Positions 1-8,847 of a DNA stretch of 64,000 nucleotides are shown here, piece by piece. Position numbers and translations under genes: made by a program. Source of the DNA: Haemophilus influenzae (lineage in GTDB: Bacteria > Pseudomonadota > Gammaproteobacteria > Enterobacterales > Pasteurellaceae); contig OV298644.1 of assembly GCA_923172585.1 (NCBI GenBank), positions 575,427-639,426 of the forward strand, read 5' to 3'. Below the pieces are notes generated by a model, which worked only from the letters and a program-made list of their open reading frames with translations, searched no databases and had not been told where the DNA came from. Position 1 is the stretch's first letter. Each line of letters begins with the position of its first letter.

Positions 1-17
1 CACCATACAAGGATGTA

Positions 18-2035
18 ATGCCTAACTATTTATTTCCATTGAGCCTTCAAAGATGACTGATTACAAAACGTTCTAGGAGAATTTGTAAGGTTCAAAGGCA
101 CCTAGCACTTTTAATGCTAAGGTATCGACGAATTATTAGGCTGTAGAAATTAAAAAGATCGCCATTAATCAATCTTTCAGAACTGCCGATGAGTATATAT
201 AAAAATCGATACCTAAGTTCACGATATCACGAAAATACGTAATTGAAGAACGACACATACTGCAATCAAACCAAGAACCACGAAAATGCAACATTTCATC
301 CTAAAGATAATGTCAGAAGATGCAAACTAAATCAGTAATTTGATACATAAAATCAAGGCAAAATTTGCCATAGAAATTAACCGTATTTGATTAAAATGGG
401 ATAAGTCTCACATAATAGCAATAAATGCACAATTAAATTACTGAATAAACGTTACAAGTGAATAGGTAGTGAAGAATCACAGTGTAGTTGAAATGATACG
501 GTGAATAGCAACGGTCAAAAATCTCTTTTAAAAGATAGTCCAAAAAAAGACTATAAATAAACTAAAGAAAATTGTATTTACGTTAATACTAATAACCAGG
601 CATACTGGCCACCACTTGTTAAATAACAGTAAAGTCACTAATCAAGGTCGGTCAACTTTAATAAATGTTCGTTCTGATTAATTACAGTGTGCGGGTATTT
701 GATACAGCAAGATAACCAAAGCAGCTCATCAATTGCAATCGATGCGCAGCCAAGTTCTTATCATCTGACTAGTTGCAGCTATTATATCTGCGAAACATAA
801 AGACACAACTTCAGTAGGACGATTGATTATCTGGCGTTTTTCACTTAGCTGTTGACATTGATCGTTAGGCAATCTCAACGCTACTTTCATGATAAGCAGC
901 AATACTGAGAAACCGCGATCAAAAATAATTCAGCTTTTGAAATGTACATTAACAAGGCTCTACATCAAAATGCCATATTGCTAAATGAGCGCTACTGCCG
1001 AAGGACATTCCTGTAACATCGCCGACTTCAGCAGTTACCAATAAATCACGCAGTAAGATGGAAACAGAGAGCATTAATTCAAAACACAAGCCTATAATGT
1101 CATCTTCCAGATAGAACGATCAAGCACTTATGCGCCCTAATAATTTCGATTAATCTTGTTAAAATAACGCCCTTAGAACTGTACAGCTAAATAAACTTTC
1201 AATAAACGCATACACACTGAAAAGTACTACAAAATCGCACTACAAAAACTTCACGACGAGCTGTAGCAATTCAGCATTTAGCCAACAACTTTGTTAAGAT
1301 CACTGAATACGGTGATTTCGAATGAAAAGATTACAAATACCTTATAAAAACTTTCACTTTCAAACAAAGAGATGACTTAATGGCCCCAGTAGCAATTTGA
1401 CGAATAAGCCGTAACTTCAATGACTTTCAGTGCGTTACGATGTACAATGCCAGCAAAATATATTTATCAGTATTTACAGTATAGAAGCATAGTTCAGTAA
1501 TGTAATCAGGGCGGATTCTTACACCTGTTTCATGATCTACAATGAAGTAACCAAGCTAGAAGTCACCAATCTCAAATACCGATGAAATAGAACGACTTGC
1601 CGACATCGCCTCAAGGAACTAAAATGGAATACCAAACCGCGTTGAAGGCGCATCAACCATTAAAACATCACGCCGAATAAAATCACAGTTGATATGTGCC
1701 AGAATTAGAAATGCCGCTGCAATAATGAAGACATTAGCCAAACATCATATCTAACGCAAACGATGCGTAAAATGTATAACATATCAATAAGCTTAACGAA
1801 AGACATTTTGACCGAACAAGAAACGTCTAATGAAAATAACATACAAATCGCGCGTACTTTTACCGCATCGAAAGAACGTAAAAAGGCTAAGAAGACTTAT
1901 TATGGCATCGTAACGTCAAAACAAATTAAGTACATTGCTTCGCATACGCTGAACATAGCGGTAATCTCATCAATCAGCCGAAGTAAAGCATCAATACTAA
2001 AGAAGCCCAAGATCACAAGATCCAAAAAACGATAA
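18..2035 (+). pseudogene. topB: Very degraded topB-like (DNA topoisomerase III) region
   Basis: No reading frame longer than 90 codons exists here, yet the region shows patchy colinear resemblance to topB. AAGGATGTAATG near 10..21 looks like a ribosome site and start. Around 1540..1640, short matches (GAAGTAA, ACCGATG, CATCGC, AGGAACTAAA, then AAACCG) fall in the order expected for the conserved topB stretch that encodes PFTDATLLSAMTGIAR and what follows, but with several bases missing between them. The open frame 1763..2035 ends in a lysine-rich tail, as topoisomerase III proteins often do. In H. influenzae Rd topB lies upstream of secG, a tRNA-Leu and fruA, which fits the position. The alignment was done by eye against remembered sequence. 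It could be an extremely decayed gene or a stretch of raw, error-rich sequence; I favour the latter. Confidence 0.35.
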
Positions 2036-2978
2036 GCATTGAAAGGATATTACGCAATCGTGACAACATGGAGAATCCATGAGGCAAAAACATAACACAA
2101 TAGACATTAAGCACCATAAGCCGCTAGAGCAAAACCGGAGAAATCAAGTTGAAAGCACTCTATCACAAAAACCTGCAAGCAAACAACGTTACAAAATTGA
2201 AGAATCACGCTATAATCACTCAACCGTTCCAATACGCCACCAACCACTATGACGGATCACTGCACAAACGACATCTTATCGACAAATAATGGAAAGAACT
2301 TGTAATACAACCATTTCAATACATTAACGAAAAACCAAAACACTGACGAATTTACTGCAAATCTCTAAAGGATTACATAACTCAGCAATATGACATTCTA
2401 CATATGAAAACGTTTAATAACGGGCGATTTAATCGCTCAATAGATTAACCAAAACATTCAACTAATCAAAGTAAACGTTTTAGAAATCTTTAAATGAGCG
2501 GTTTTCTTATTCCGATTTCTCTATCATAGCGAGCATTGATAAAAGTTAAACCGATTTATGTTTGCAAAATTCTAACAATTATCTAAAAAAAGTGAATCCT
2601 GTTAAAATCATCTTAATTAAGATGATTTATACAAAGTGCATCGAACAATTTATCTGCAAAAAATACAAAGTGACCAACTAAAGTTTCAATAGTTTAGATA
2701 CGATTAGACGCATTGATTAAAATATGTTACTCCGTGATTGTTGTAGGTAGATCTTCAGTTCGACAAGATAGTTAAAGATCGGAACTCATATATTTTTTAC
2801 AGCTGAAAGATCTGGTAAAAACTTACCTAACTAGTCGTGAAACATAATAAAGGCATATTGGATAAGGCATTTTGCAACATGACTTCAGGAAAAATCAAGA
2901 GGCCAAGCAATAACAGAAAAAAACTTTTACCGACTATACAGCAATTTAGCAGATACAGCCAAACCAAACAAAATAGCA
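2036..2978. other. Gene-free stretch, probably noisy continuation toward tRNA-Leu
   Basis: Nothing codable is visible on either strand. By synteny with H. influenzae Rd a secG gene would be expected here, but I could not recognise its membrane segments or glycine-rich loop. The base composition resembles the preceding topB-like stretch, with stop codons scattered in all frames. Confidence 0.4.
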
Positions 2979-2979
2979 A

Positions 2980-3060
2980 CCTCAGGTGGTTGAATTAAAA
3001 TAAACGTTATTTTAACGCGATATCTTCATGTAATAAGTTCAAGTCTCGCCCAGAGCACCA
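2980..3060 (+). tRNA. Damaged tRNA-Leu
   Basis: The 3' end is clear: GTTCAAGT as T-loop, CTCGC as the 3' side of the T-stem, CCAGAGC as the 3' acceptor strand, then discriminator A and an encoded CCA ending at 3060. The 5' side (CTCAGGTGGTTGAATT) resembles a class II tRNA-Leu start of the type GCTCTGGTGGTGGAATTGG, which would pair with CCAGAGC. However the acceptor pairing is now imperfect, the 5' T-stem is not complementary, and the total length (about 81) is short for a leucine tRNA. The T-loop and 3' end are the intact part, and a clean terminator follows. As written it should not fold properly. Confidence 0.55.
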
Positions 3061-3091
3061 AATTAAAAATATACAGCACTAAAAGCATTAC

Positions 3092-3128
3092 AAAGCCTTG
3101 ATTGTACTGAAATCAAGGCTTTTTTTAT
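3092..3128 (+). terminator. Terminator after tRNA-Leu
   Basis: A perfect 12-bp stem (AAAGCCTTGATT with AATCAAGGCTTT) and 7-base loop is followed by a run of T. It sits 30 bases after the tRNA CCA end and is undamaged, in contrast to the sequence upstream of the tRNA. Confidence 0.85.
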
Positions 3129-3287
3129 TCCCTATACTCCACATAAAATACTATCGAACCTTAGAATTTCAGTAATAGACTTAATAATATATTCACGCTA
3201 AGGCAAAAATCTATTACTAAAACCATAGAGACTTGTAAATACTACGATTATCGCCTAGTTTGTTATATTACTAAGTAGGGCTATTTT

Positions 3288-3449
3288 ATGGCATACTTAA
3301 CAAATCCGCTTTCTGACGCCCAAATTAAAAAAGCAAAACTGAAAGAAAAAGATTGCTCCTACTTTTACAAACGATTCACGAATACATCCATAACTAAAAG
3401 GACTAAGCCCTGTAGATTACAGAGCTTAGTCCTTGATTTCATAGTCTAA
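3288..3449 (+). pseudogene. 53-codon ORF: possible integrase N-terminus stub running into an IS tail
   Basis: The ORF starts with ATG 3288 after a weak TAGGG site. Its first part, MAYLTNPLSDAQIKKAKLKE, looks like the N-terminus of a tRNA-targeting tyrosine recombinase (these commonly start with a short stretch ending LTD..IK.AKPK.K). From about 3393 onward the DNA matches the 3' end of an IS3-family transposase gene, read in another frame as LKGLSPVDYRA. The rest of the integrase is absent. Its place just downstream of a tRNA 3' end is where such integrases normally sit. I read it as the scar of an excised or deleted integrative element joined to an IS remnant; the integrase resemblance rests on about 25 residues only. 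Confidence 0.4.
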
Positions 3450-3460
3450 CTTTTTCAATG
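3392..3460 (+). mobile_element. Right-end remnant of an IS3-family element
   Basis: This stretch aligns closely with 46021..46083 of the IS remnant further on: both read as the transposase C-terminus LKGLSPV(N/D)YR followed by a similar tail reaching TCTAACTTTTT, which belongs to the right inverted repeat. The remaining element is missing. The segment also contains a strong dyad that appears to act as the fru operon terminator. Confidence 0.6.
3396..3436 (-). terminator. Likely terminator of the fru operon, built from an IS tail
   Basis: AAGGACTAAG pairs perfectly with CTTAGTCCTT, and the inner CCCTGTA..TACAGAG extends the stem. On the minus strand the hairpin is followed by TTTTAG. It lies about 55 bases past the fruA stop codon. 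Confidence 0.65.
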
Positions 3461-3490
3461 AAAATTATTTTTTACATTCAAAGTGCGGTA

Positions 3491-5161
3491 TTATTCCGCA
3501 TTGATTTTCGATTTAATAATGGCGTAAACCACACCTGTTGATAAAGCACCAATCGCAATTGCACCAAGATATTTCAACGGCTCAGATACAAATGGAATGA
3601 CAAATAATCCGCCGTGCGAAACTTGTAAGGTAATATTTAATCCCATTGAAATCGCACCAGCCACCGCACCACCAATCACAGAGCTAATAATGACTCGAAT
3701 TGGATCTGCTGCCACAAATGGTAATGCACCTTCAGAAATAAAACATAAACCAAGAACAAATGATGCTTTCCCCGCATCGCGTTGGCTAACGGTAAATTTA
3801 TTTCGAGCAATCCAAGTCGCAACAGTCATACCAATTGGAGGAACCATACCCGCCGCCATTGCAGCAGCCATTGGCGTATAAACTTGGGATGCAATCAATC
3901 CAACCGAAAAAGTGTACGCTGCTTTATTTACTGGTCCGCCCATATCGATACACATCATTGCGCCGATAATTGCACCTAAAACAATCGCATTCACTTCGCC
4001 CATTGAAGTAAGCCAATTACTTAGCTCTTTCATAATTTCAGCCACTGGTGGATTGATGAGGTAAATCATCGTCAAACCAACAATCATCGAACCTAAGAGC
4101 GGTAAAATTAAAATCGGTTTTAATGAAGTCAGACTTGCTGGCAATCGAATAATCACATTTAGCCCTTTCACCACATAGTCCGCTAAGAAACCTGCAATAA
4201 TACCGCCAAGAATCCCTGCACCCGCTTCACTTGCCAGCATCCCCGCAATCAAACCAACTGCAAGCCCTGGACGATCAGCGATAGAAAATGCAACGTAACC
4301 GGCAAACACGGCAATCATTAACTTGAACGCCACACCACTACCGATATTTATCAACATATTTGGAAGATCTTGAAAAACTCCTGTATTTTCAATTACATTA
4401 AAACTGAACATAAAGGAAATCGCGATCAACAATCCACCAGCAACCACTAACGGTAACATATGAGAAACACCAGTCATTAAGTGTTTGTACACACCTTTTT
4501 TCTCACGGCTTTCTTCTTTCGTTCCCGCATTATTTCCACCATCAAAAATTTTGGCCTCTTTAAATGCTTTATCAAATTCTTGATCGGTTTTCTTCAAGGC
4601 TAAGCCTGTTGAAGTGCGGTACATTGGCTTACCTTTAAATTTATCTAAAGGCACGTCAATATCTGCTGCAACAAATACCAAATCAGCCGCTGCGACTTCT
4701 TCCACAGTAATTTCATTGCCAGCCCCAACTTGACCACGGGTTTCAACTTTTACATTCCAACCTTGCTTTTTCGCATAGGCTTCAATCGCTTCAGCCGACA
4801 TAAACGTATGTGCAACGCCAGTTAGACAAGCAGTTACCGCAACAATATTTTTTACACCAGAAACACCTGTAAAACTCACCGCACTTTTCGGTGCAACATA
4901 ATCAGCCCCATTGGCTAAGGCATTTGCCAACGTGAATTCAGGAGAAATCATGGCGATAGCTTCGCCGATAATAAAGACTTTTTTACCGACTAACGCAGGG
5001 TTATTTGGTAAGACAGAACCAAATACAAGAACAAGATCTGCTTCGGCTAGTGTCTCTACAATAGAGACATTTGCTTTTTGTGCAGCTGCTCGAAAAACTT
5101 CATGTAATAAATAGGCTTTCGCATCGCCTACATTAGCTGATTGGGTTAAAAATAACTTCAT
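3491..5161 (-). CDS. fruA: PTS fructose-specific EIIBC component
   Basis: This inner-membrane permease imports fructose and phosphorylates it at C1, using phosphate passed on by FruB. I start it at ATG 5161 (MKLFLTQSAN), which follows AAGGA, rather than at an upstream in-frame TTG; this gives 556 residues. Order: an N-terminal IIB-like domain (to about 100), the functional IIB domain with the phospho-cysteine in VTACLTGVAHTFMS (about 110), then a hydrophobic IIC domain (about 220 to 550). One oddity is the P-loop: the family reads ACPTGVAHTF, but here Pro is Leu (CTA for CCA). The gene follows fruK and ends before an IS-derived terminator. The frame is intact although fruB upstream is destroyed. 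Confidence 0.95.
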   Translation of the reverse strand: MKLFLTQSANVGDAKAYLLHEVFRAAAQKANVSIVETLAEADLVLVFGSVLPNNPALVGKKVFIIGEAIAMISPEFTLANALANGADYVAPKSAVSFTGVSGVKNIVAVTACLTGVAHTFMSAEAIEAYAKKQGWNVKVETRGQVGAGNEITVEEVAAADLVFVAADIDVPLDKFKGKPMYRTSTGLALKKTDQEFDKAFKEAKIFDGGNNAGTKEESREKKGVYKHLMTGVSHMLPLVVAGGLLIAISFMFSFNVIENTGVFQDLPNMLINIGSGVAFKLMIAVFAGYVAFSIADRPGLAVGLIAGMLASEAGAGILGGIIAGFLADYVVKGLNVIIRLPASLTSLKPILILPLLGSMIVGLTMIYLINPPVAEIMKELSNWLTSMGEVNAIVLGAIIGAMMCIDMGGPVNKAAYTFSVGLIASQVYTPMAAAMAAGMVPPIGMTVATWIARNKFTVSQRDAGKASFVLGLCFISEGALPFVAADPIRVIISSVIGGAVAGAISMGLNITLQVSHGGLFVIPFVSEPLKYLGAIAIGALSTGVVYAIIKSKINAE

Positions 5162-5162
5162 A

Positions 5163-6104
5163 CTATCCTTCAATCATCGTTATTTGTACTTTTTCTAAAA
5201 TAGGGTCAAGTAAACTCAAATCACTCACACCGACGTTACTCTGAGATACCGCAAAAGCGGACACAGCCGTAGCAAAAGCTAAGGTTTCAGCTTTAGATAA
5301 ACCTTTTTCAAAACCATAGATTAAGCCTGCTACCATTGAATCGCCTGCTCCAACGGTACTCACGACATTTTCACATTTTGCTGGTTCGGCTTTGAGCACG
5401 CCTTCATTATTAATCCATAAAGAACCTTTTGCGCCCATTGAAATAATCACGTTTTCAATGCCTTCCGCTTTGAGTTGCTGTGCAGCCGCAATAATTTCTT
5501 CAAGACTATTTAATGGATGACCAACCCAAGCCTCAAGTTCTCGATGATTGGGTTTTACTAGCCAAGGTTTCGCTTTTAATCCAGCGGTGAGCGCAGCATT
5601 GCTACTATCAAGCACCACTTTAACGCCAGCTTGATGAAGCTGATTCAACCAATCAGCAAACAATTCAGGAGACACACCTCGAGGTAAACTGCCACAAACT
5701 GCGACAATGTCATAATTTAAACAATAAGCCAAAGAATCCGTCACAAATTGTTGCCAAACTTGTGGGCTTATTTGATACCCCAAGAAATTTAAATCTGTCA
5801 CATCCGCTTCAGTCTCGGTAATTTTTACATTGATACGCGTTTTGCCATCAACACGGTGGAATTTATCTTCCAAACCGTGCTGATTAAACATTTGCTCAAA
5901 ATCAGCTGAATTATCCTTGCCCAAAAAGCCACCGACTGCAACATTAACGCCTAAATCTTTTAGTACTTTTGCGACATTAATGCCTTTTCCAGCAGGGAAT
6001 AAGCCCAATGTTTTTACCGTATTTACTTCGCCAAGTTGAATACGATTTAAACGCCCAACTAAATCATAGGCGGCATTTAAGGTAATGGATACGACGCTTG
6101 CCAT
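5163..6104 (-). CDS. fruK: 1-phosphofructokinase
   Basis: FruK phosphorylates fructose-1-phosphate to fructose-1,6-bisphosphate with ATP, in the cytoplasm. The 313-residue protein is a PfkB-family kinase: the glycine-rich signature GLFPAGKGINVAKVLKDLG lies near residue 35 and the C-terminal catalytic motif STVGAGDSMVAG near 250, with the base Asp. Its start lies a base after the expected fruB stop and its stop is next to the fruA start, so the three genes are translationally packed. No disruption is seen, and the length is normal for the family. Confidence 0.96.
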   Translation of the reverse strand: MASVVSITLNAAYDLVGRLNRIQLGEVNTVKTLGLFPAGKGINVAKVLKDLGVNVAVGGFLGKDNSADFEQMFNQHGLEDKFHRVDGKTRINVKITETEADVTDLNFLGYQISPQVWQQFVTDSLAYCLNYDIVAVCGSLPRGVSPELFADWLNQLHQAGVKVVLDSSNAALTAGLKAKPWLVKPNHRELEAWVGHPLNSLEEIIAAAQQLKAEGIENVIISMGAKGSLWINNEGVLKAEPAKCENVVSTVGAGDSMVAGLIYGFEKGLSKAETLAFATAVSAFAVSQSNVGVSDLSLLDPILEKVQITMIEG

Positions 6105-6105
6105 A

Positions 6106-7604
6106 CTATTCCCCTAAACCCGATTTAATCACAGCACTGATTAAGTCAATAGCTTGCTGCGCTTATTCGCCCGTCGCAATAAAACGTAAACCAGTCCCCT
6201 TGACTACGCCTAATGCTACAATTTTCATCAAACTTTTAGCATTGACTAATTGAGAATTACGATCAAGGTTTTGAACTGCTACGCAAGCATTATATTTCTT
6301 CACTTCGTTTACCAATATTGCACTTGGGATAGCGTACAAACCTTGCTCGTTATTAATCACAAATACGGCTTCAATGGCATTTGCCGGCAAATGATCATCG
6401 TCTGTTACAGCAGGTTGTCAATTTGATCGCCCATAATCTCAATGGTATCGGGTTCAGACGGTGGCACTGCCGAAACATTCTCTCCCAAGCCATTGGCTAT
6501 CGCTTTGCCCAATGATTCAATCGCTTGTTTGGCATCTTTTCCCTCTGCCATATAACGTAAACGATGACCTTGTGTTACACCAAGCGCAACAATCTTCATC
6601 AAACTTTTTGCGCTGACGACTTCACTTTCACGAGTAAGATTTTGCATGGTTATTTTAGAAGTGAATTTTTTCACTTCATTAACCAAATTTGCACTTGGGC
6701 GTGCATGTAAGCCGTGTTCATTACGAATCGTAAAGGTTCCTACAACAGCACCTTCTACAGATTGAGTTTCAACATCACACTATGACCCCAAAAGTACGGT
6801 CAAAATTTCTGTTGAATTACCATTTAGCAAGGTTGTTTGGACATCATCATCCAATAATCTCACCAAAGTTGCATCAATTTGATCACCGACGGTTGAAACC
6901 GTTATCACGCCTAATACAGCCTTCACATTGTGGCTAAAAATTCCACTAGCACGACCAAATGCTAAGGCATTTTTCACATTTCCTACGACAGAGTCCGTTA
7001 ACCATAACCCTTTGACAAGCGGTAATGTCGCATTATTTATCACTTCAGAAATAAAGCGATTTTCTACCGCACTTTGCACCTGTAATTGCCCCGCATTAAT
7101 CGCAACTAAAGTTAATAAACTATGGGTATTTACATCTAAACTGATATTGGCGGCAGGCATTTCAAACGGATCAATTGTTTAACCCATTAAAATCACACAA
7201 AATTCAGCCACATCAGTTATTTTTGCGAATTTTGCTGCGGTATCTTCATCGCTCAAAACGTGGGTAAGTTGACGTAATAAGGACAAATGCTCATCAGATC
7301 GCGCCGCAATACCAATCACGACATAAGCAATATTTCCTTCGCCCCATTCTATGCCTTGAGGAAATTGAAACACTTGCACGCCCGTTTTCTTTACCATCGA
7401 ACGAGTATCCAAGGTGCCGTCAGGAATAGCGATGCCATTGCCTAAAAAAGTCGAGGTTTGCAGCTCGCGCGCTAACATTCCTTACAAGTAACCATTTTCA
7501 ACATTGCATGCTAGAACCAATGCGCACAATGCCAATTCCATCGCTTGTTGATTATCAATAGCATTAGCATTGAAATGAATGTTGCTTGCCGAAAGATCTA
7601 ACAA
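6106..7604 (-). pseudogene. fruB: fruB (fructose PTS EIIA-HPr-like fusion), multiply disrupted
   Basis: FruB normally carries phosphate from EI to FruA through an N-terminal IIA domain and HPr-like modules. The full span would encode 499 residues, the length I remember for H. influenzae FruB, after restoring one base. Damage: the start reads TTG; in-frame stops interrupt NGYL.GML, ILMG.TID, LLGS.CDV and ATGE.AQQ; a one-base deletion lies near 6405..6420. Catalytic residues are also lost: the IIA motif IPHG is IPDG, and the last HPr module has GLYAIPSA where GLHARPSA is expected. The middle HPr module keeps GLHARPSA. The ribosome site (AAGGAG) is intact. If real, fructose phosphotransfer through this protein is lost; sequence error is the alternative. 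Confidence 0.9.
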
Positions 7605-7625
7605 ACTTGCTCCTTAATAATTTAA

Positions 7626-7663
7626 AAAGAAAGCTGCGGATGAAACAAATCGACCAGCAGCTT
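7626..7663 (-). terminator. Terminator between the lipoprotein gene and fruB
   Basis: AAGCTGC pairs with GCAGCTT across a 19-base loop, and on the minus strand the hairpin is followed by TCTTTTT. It separates the upstream lipoprotein gene from the fru operon. Confidence 0.6.
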
Positions 7664-7675
7664 ATTGAAAAACAA

Positions 7676-8212
7676 TTATTTAGATGTACAGGCTTTCAGC
7701 AGCGCTTCACTACCTTGCACAATATATTCATCATATTCTCCGCGCGCTTCGCCTTTTTGTAAATCACGCATCGCATCATAAATACCTTGAGCCATACTTT
7801 GCGAATCCACTTTTTCCCAACAATTTGCACTCAAACGTTTAAGATTAGCTTGCAATGCTTCCGCATGTAACACACCACTATAATAAGCATATACATCAGA
7901 ATCATGTCCGCCTGTATAAAGTTTATCCTGAATTTGTTTCACAGGAACTAAAATACGACATAAATACCAGTCATTCGCACCACTTGCAAAATTATCTACA
8001 AAGAAATTTTCATTCACGCGACCTTTATATGTCGCCATAGTCGCTTCATAAGCAGCTGCATAAGATTTTTGATCGATTTTATCCTTATCTAAATCAATCA
8101 CTTTTTTATCATTCCCCATAAATGGAATATAGTTAGTAACCGATGACCAAGAAGAACAACCTGCCAATATTAACGTAAAAAATAAAACAGAGATTTTTTT
8201 AAACATAGTCAT
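7676..8212 (-). CDS. Putative lipoprotein of unknown function
   Basis: The 178-residue product begins with a lipoprotein signal: MTMFKKISVLFFTLILAGCS, with the lipobox LAGC giving a lipidated Cys near residue 19. The mature part has several charged, alanine-rich helices and Cys residues in YLCRILV, SANCWEK and LKACTSK. I recognise it as a conserved Haemophilus hypothetical that lies beside fruB in strain Rd, but no function is known to me. The start may be either Met1 or Met3. It has its own terminator downstream, so it is probably a separate unit from fruBKA. Confidence 0.8.
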   Translation of the reverse strand: MTMFKKISVLFFTLILAGCSSWSSVTNYIPFMGNDKKVIDLDKDKIDQKSYAAAYEATMATYKGRVNENFFVDNFASGANDWYLCRILVPVKQIQDKLYTGGHDSDVYAYYSGVLHAEALQANLKRLSANCWEKVDSQSMAQGIYDAMRDLQKGEARGEYDEYIVQGSEALLKACTSK

Positions 8213-8298
8213 ACCTGATTAAAGTTAATAAAACGCCGCCATTATACTGTCTGAGGGGGATTAAGCAAGGAAGCCTGTAAGGCTTATCTAGGCAAATG

Positions 8299-8576
8299 TT
8301 AATTTCGTATAAAATCAGTAAAATTAGACCATTGCTCAATACGAAAAGCGCCAATATCTCGTAAAGACTGAGAAATCCACGCCAACTGTTTTAGTGCATT
8401 CATTGCCTGAAAGAGATTCACCATATCTTCATTCATGTTGGTATATAAACTTCCATGTGTGATAACAAAACCAAATTGTGCTAGATTTCGACAATGTCTG
8501 TATAAACCTGTTGAACACCCTTTGGATGATAATCTTGAGTATCTTTTACAACTAATTCAAAAGCAATCGCGTACAT
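8299..8576 (-). pseudogene. vapD: VapD toxin (RNase), frameshifted
   Basis: VapD of H. influenzae is a small endoribonuclease toxin of the VapXD system. The frame begins MYAIAFELVVKDTQDYHPKG and hits a stop after YTDIVEI; reading on in another frame gives LAQFGFV..GSLYTNMNED, LKQLAWISQS and FTDFIRN to a TAA at 8299. Restoring one base near 8485..8490 gives about 92 residues, the family's usual size. The N-terminal Asp expected in AFDL is Glu here. It is the second gene after vapX, eight bases away. As written, the toxin is dead while its antitoxin is intact. Confidence 0.85.
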
Positions 8577-8584
8577 AATTTTCC

Positions 8585-8775
8585 TTATTCAGCTTCGGGA
8601 TCTTCAAGCAAGTGAGATAATCGATAAATGTCTTTTTCTAAAGATTGTAACAATGTGATATTTACCAACACATCACCATCTGGCAAAAATTCCACAACCT
8701 CGCCAACCACATAAGGCACGCCAAATTGCCCGAATTGCTTAATACAGCCTGTTGGAATTTGTTGTCTTAGTTCCA
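8585..8775 (-). CDS. vapX: VapX antitoxin
   Basis: VapX neutralises VapD by direct binding. I start it at ATG 8775 (MELRQQIPTG), because GAGG lies seven bases upstream; a longer frame begins at an in-frame TTG that is part of this ribosome site. The 63-residue product is acidic at the end (LEDPEAE). It is followed closely by vapD, the usual order for this system. The frame is intact. The name rests on recognition of the pair and its Haemophilus locus. Confidence 0.8.
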
Positions 8776-8847
8776 TATTTAACCTCAAATTTTTTATGGT
8801 TTTATAACATAATTTTGTAGAGAAATGGATAAAAATTTACCGCACTT

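Noticed and set aside
1763-2035. A 90-codon open frame as a novel small protein
   Set aside because: It lies inside the noisy topB-like stretch, near where topB should end, has a low-complexity lysine-rich composition and no convincing ribosome site.
3597-3881. Plus-strand frame antisense to fruA
   Set aside because: It is a shadow of the strongly supported fruA frame, has no ribosome site and no recognisable family.
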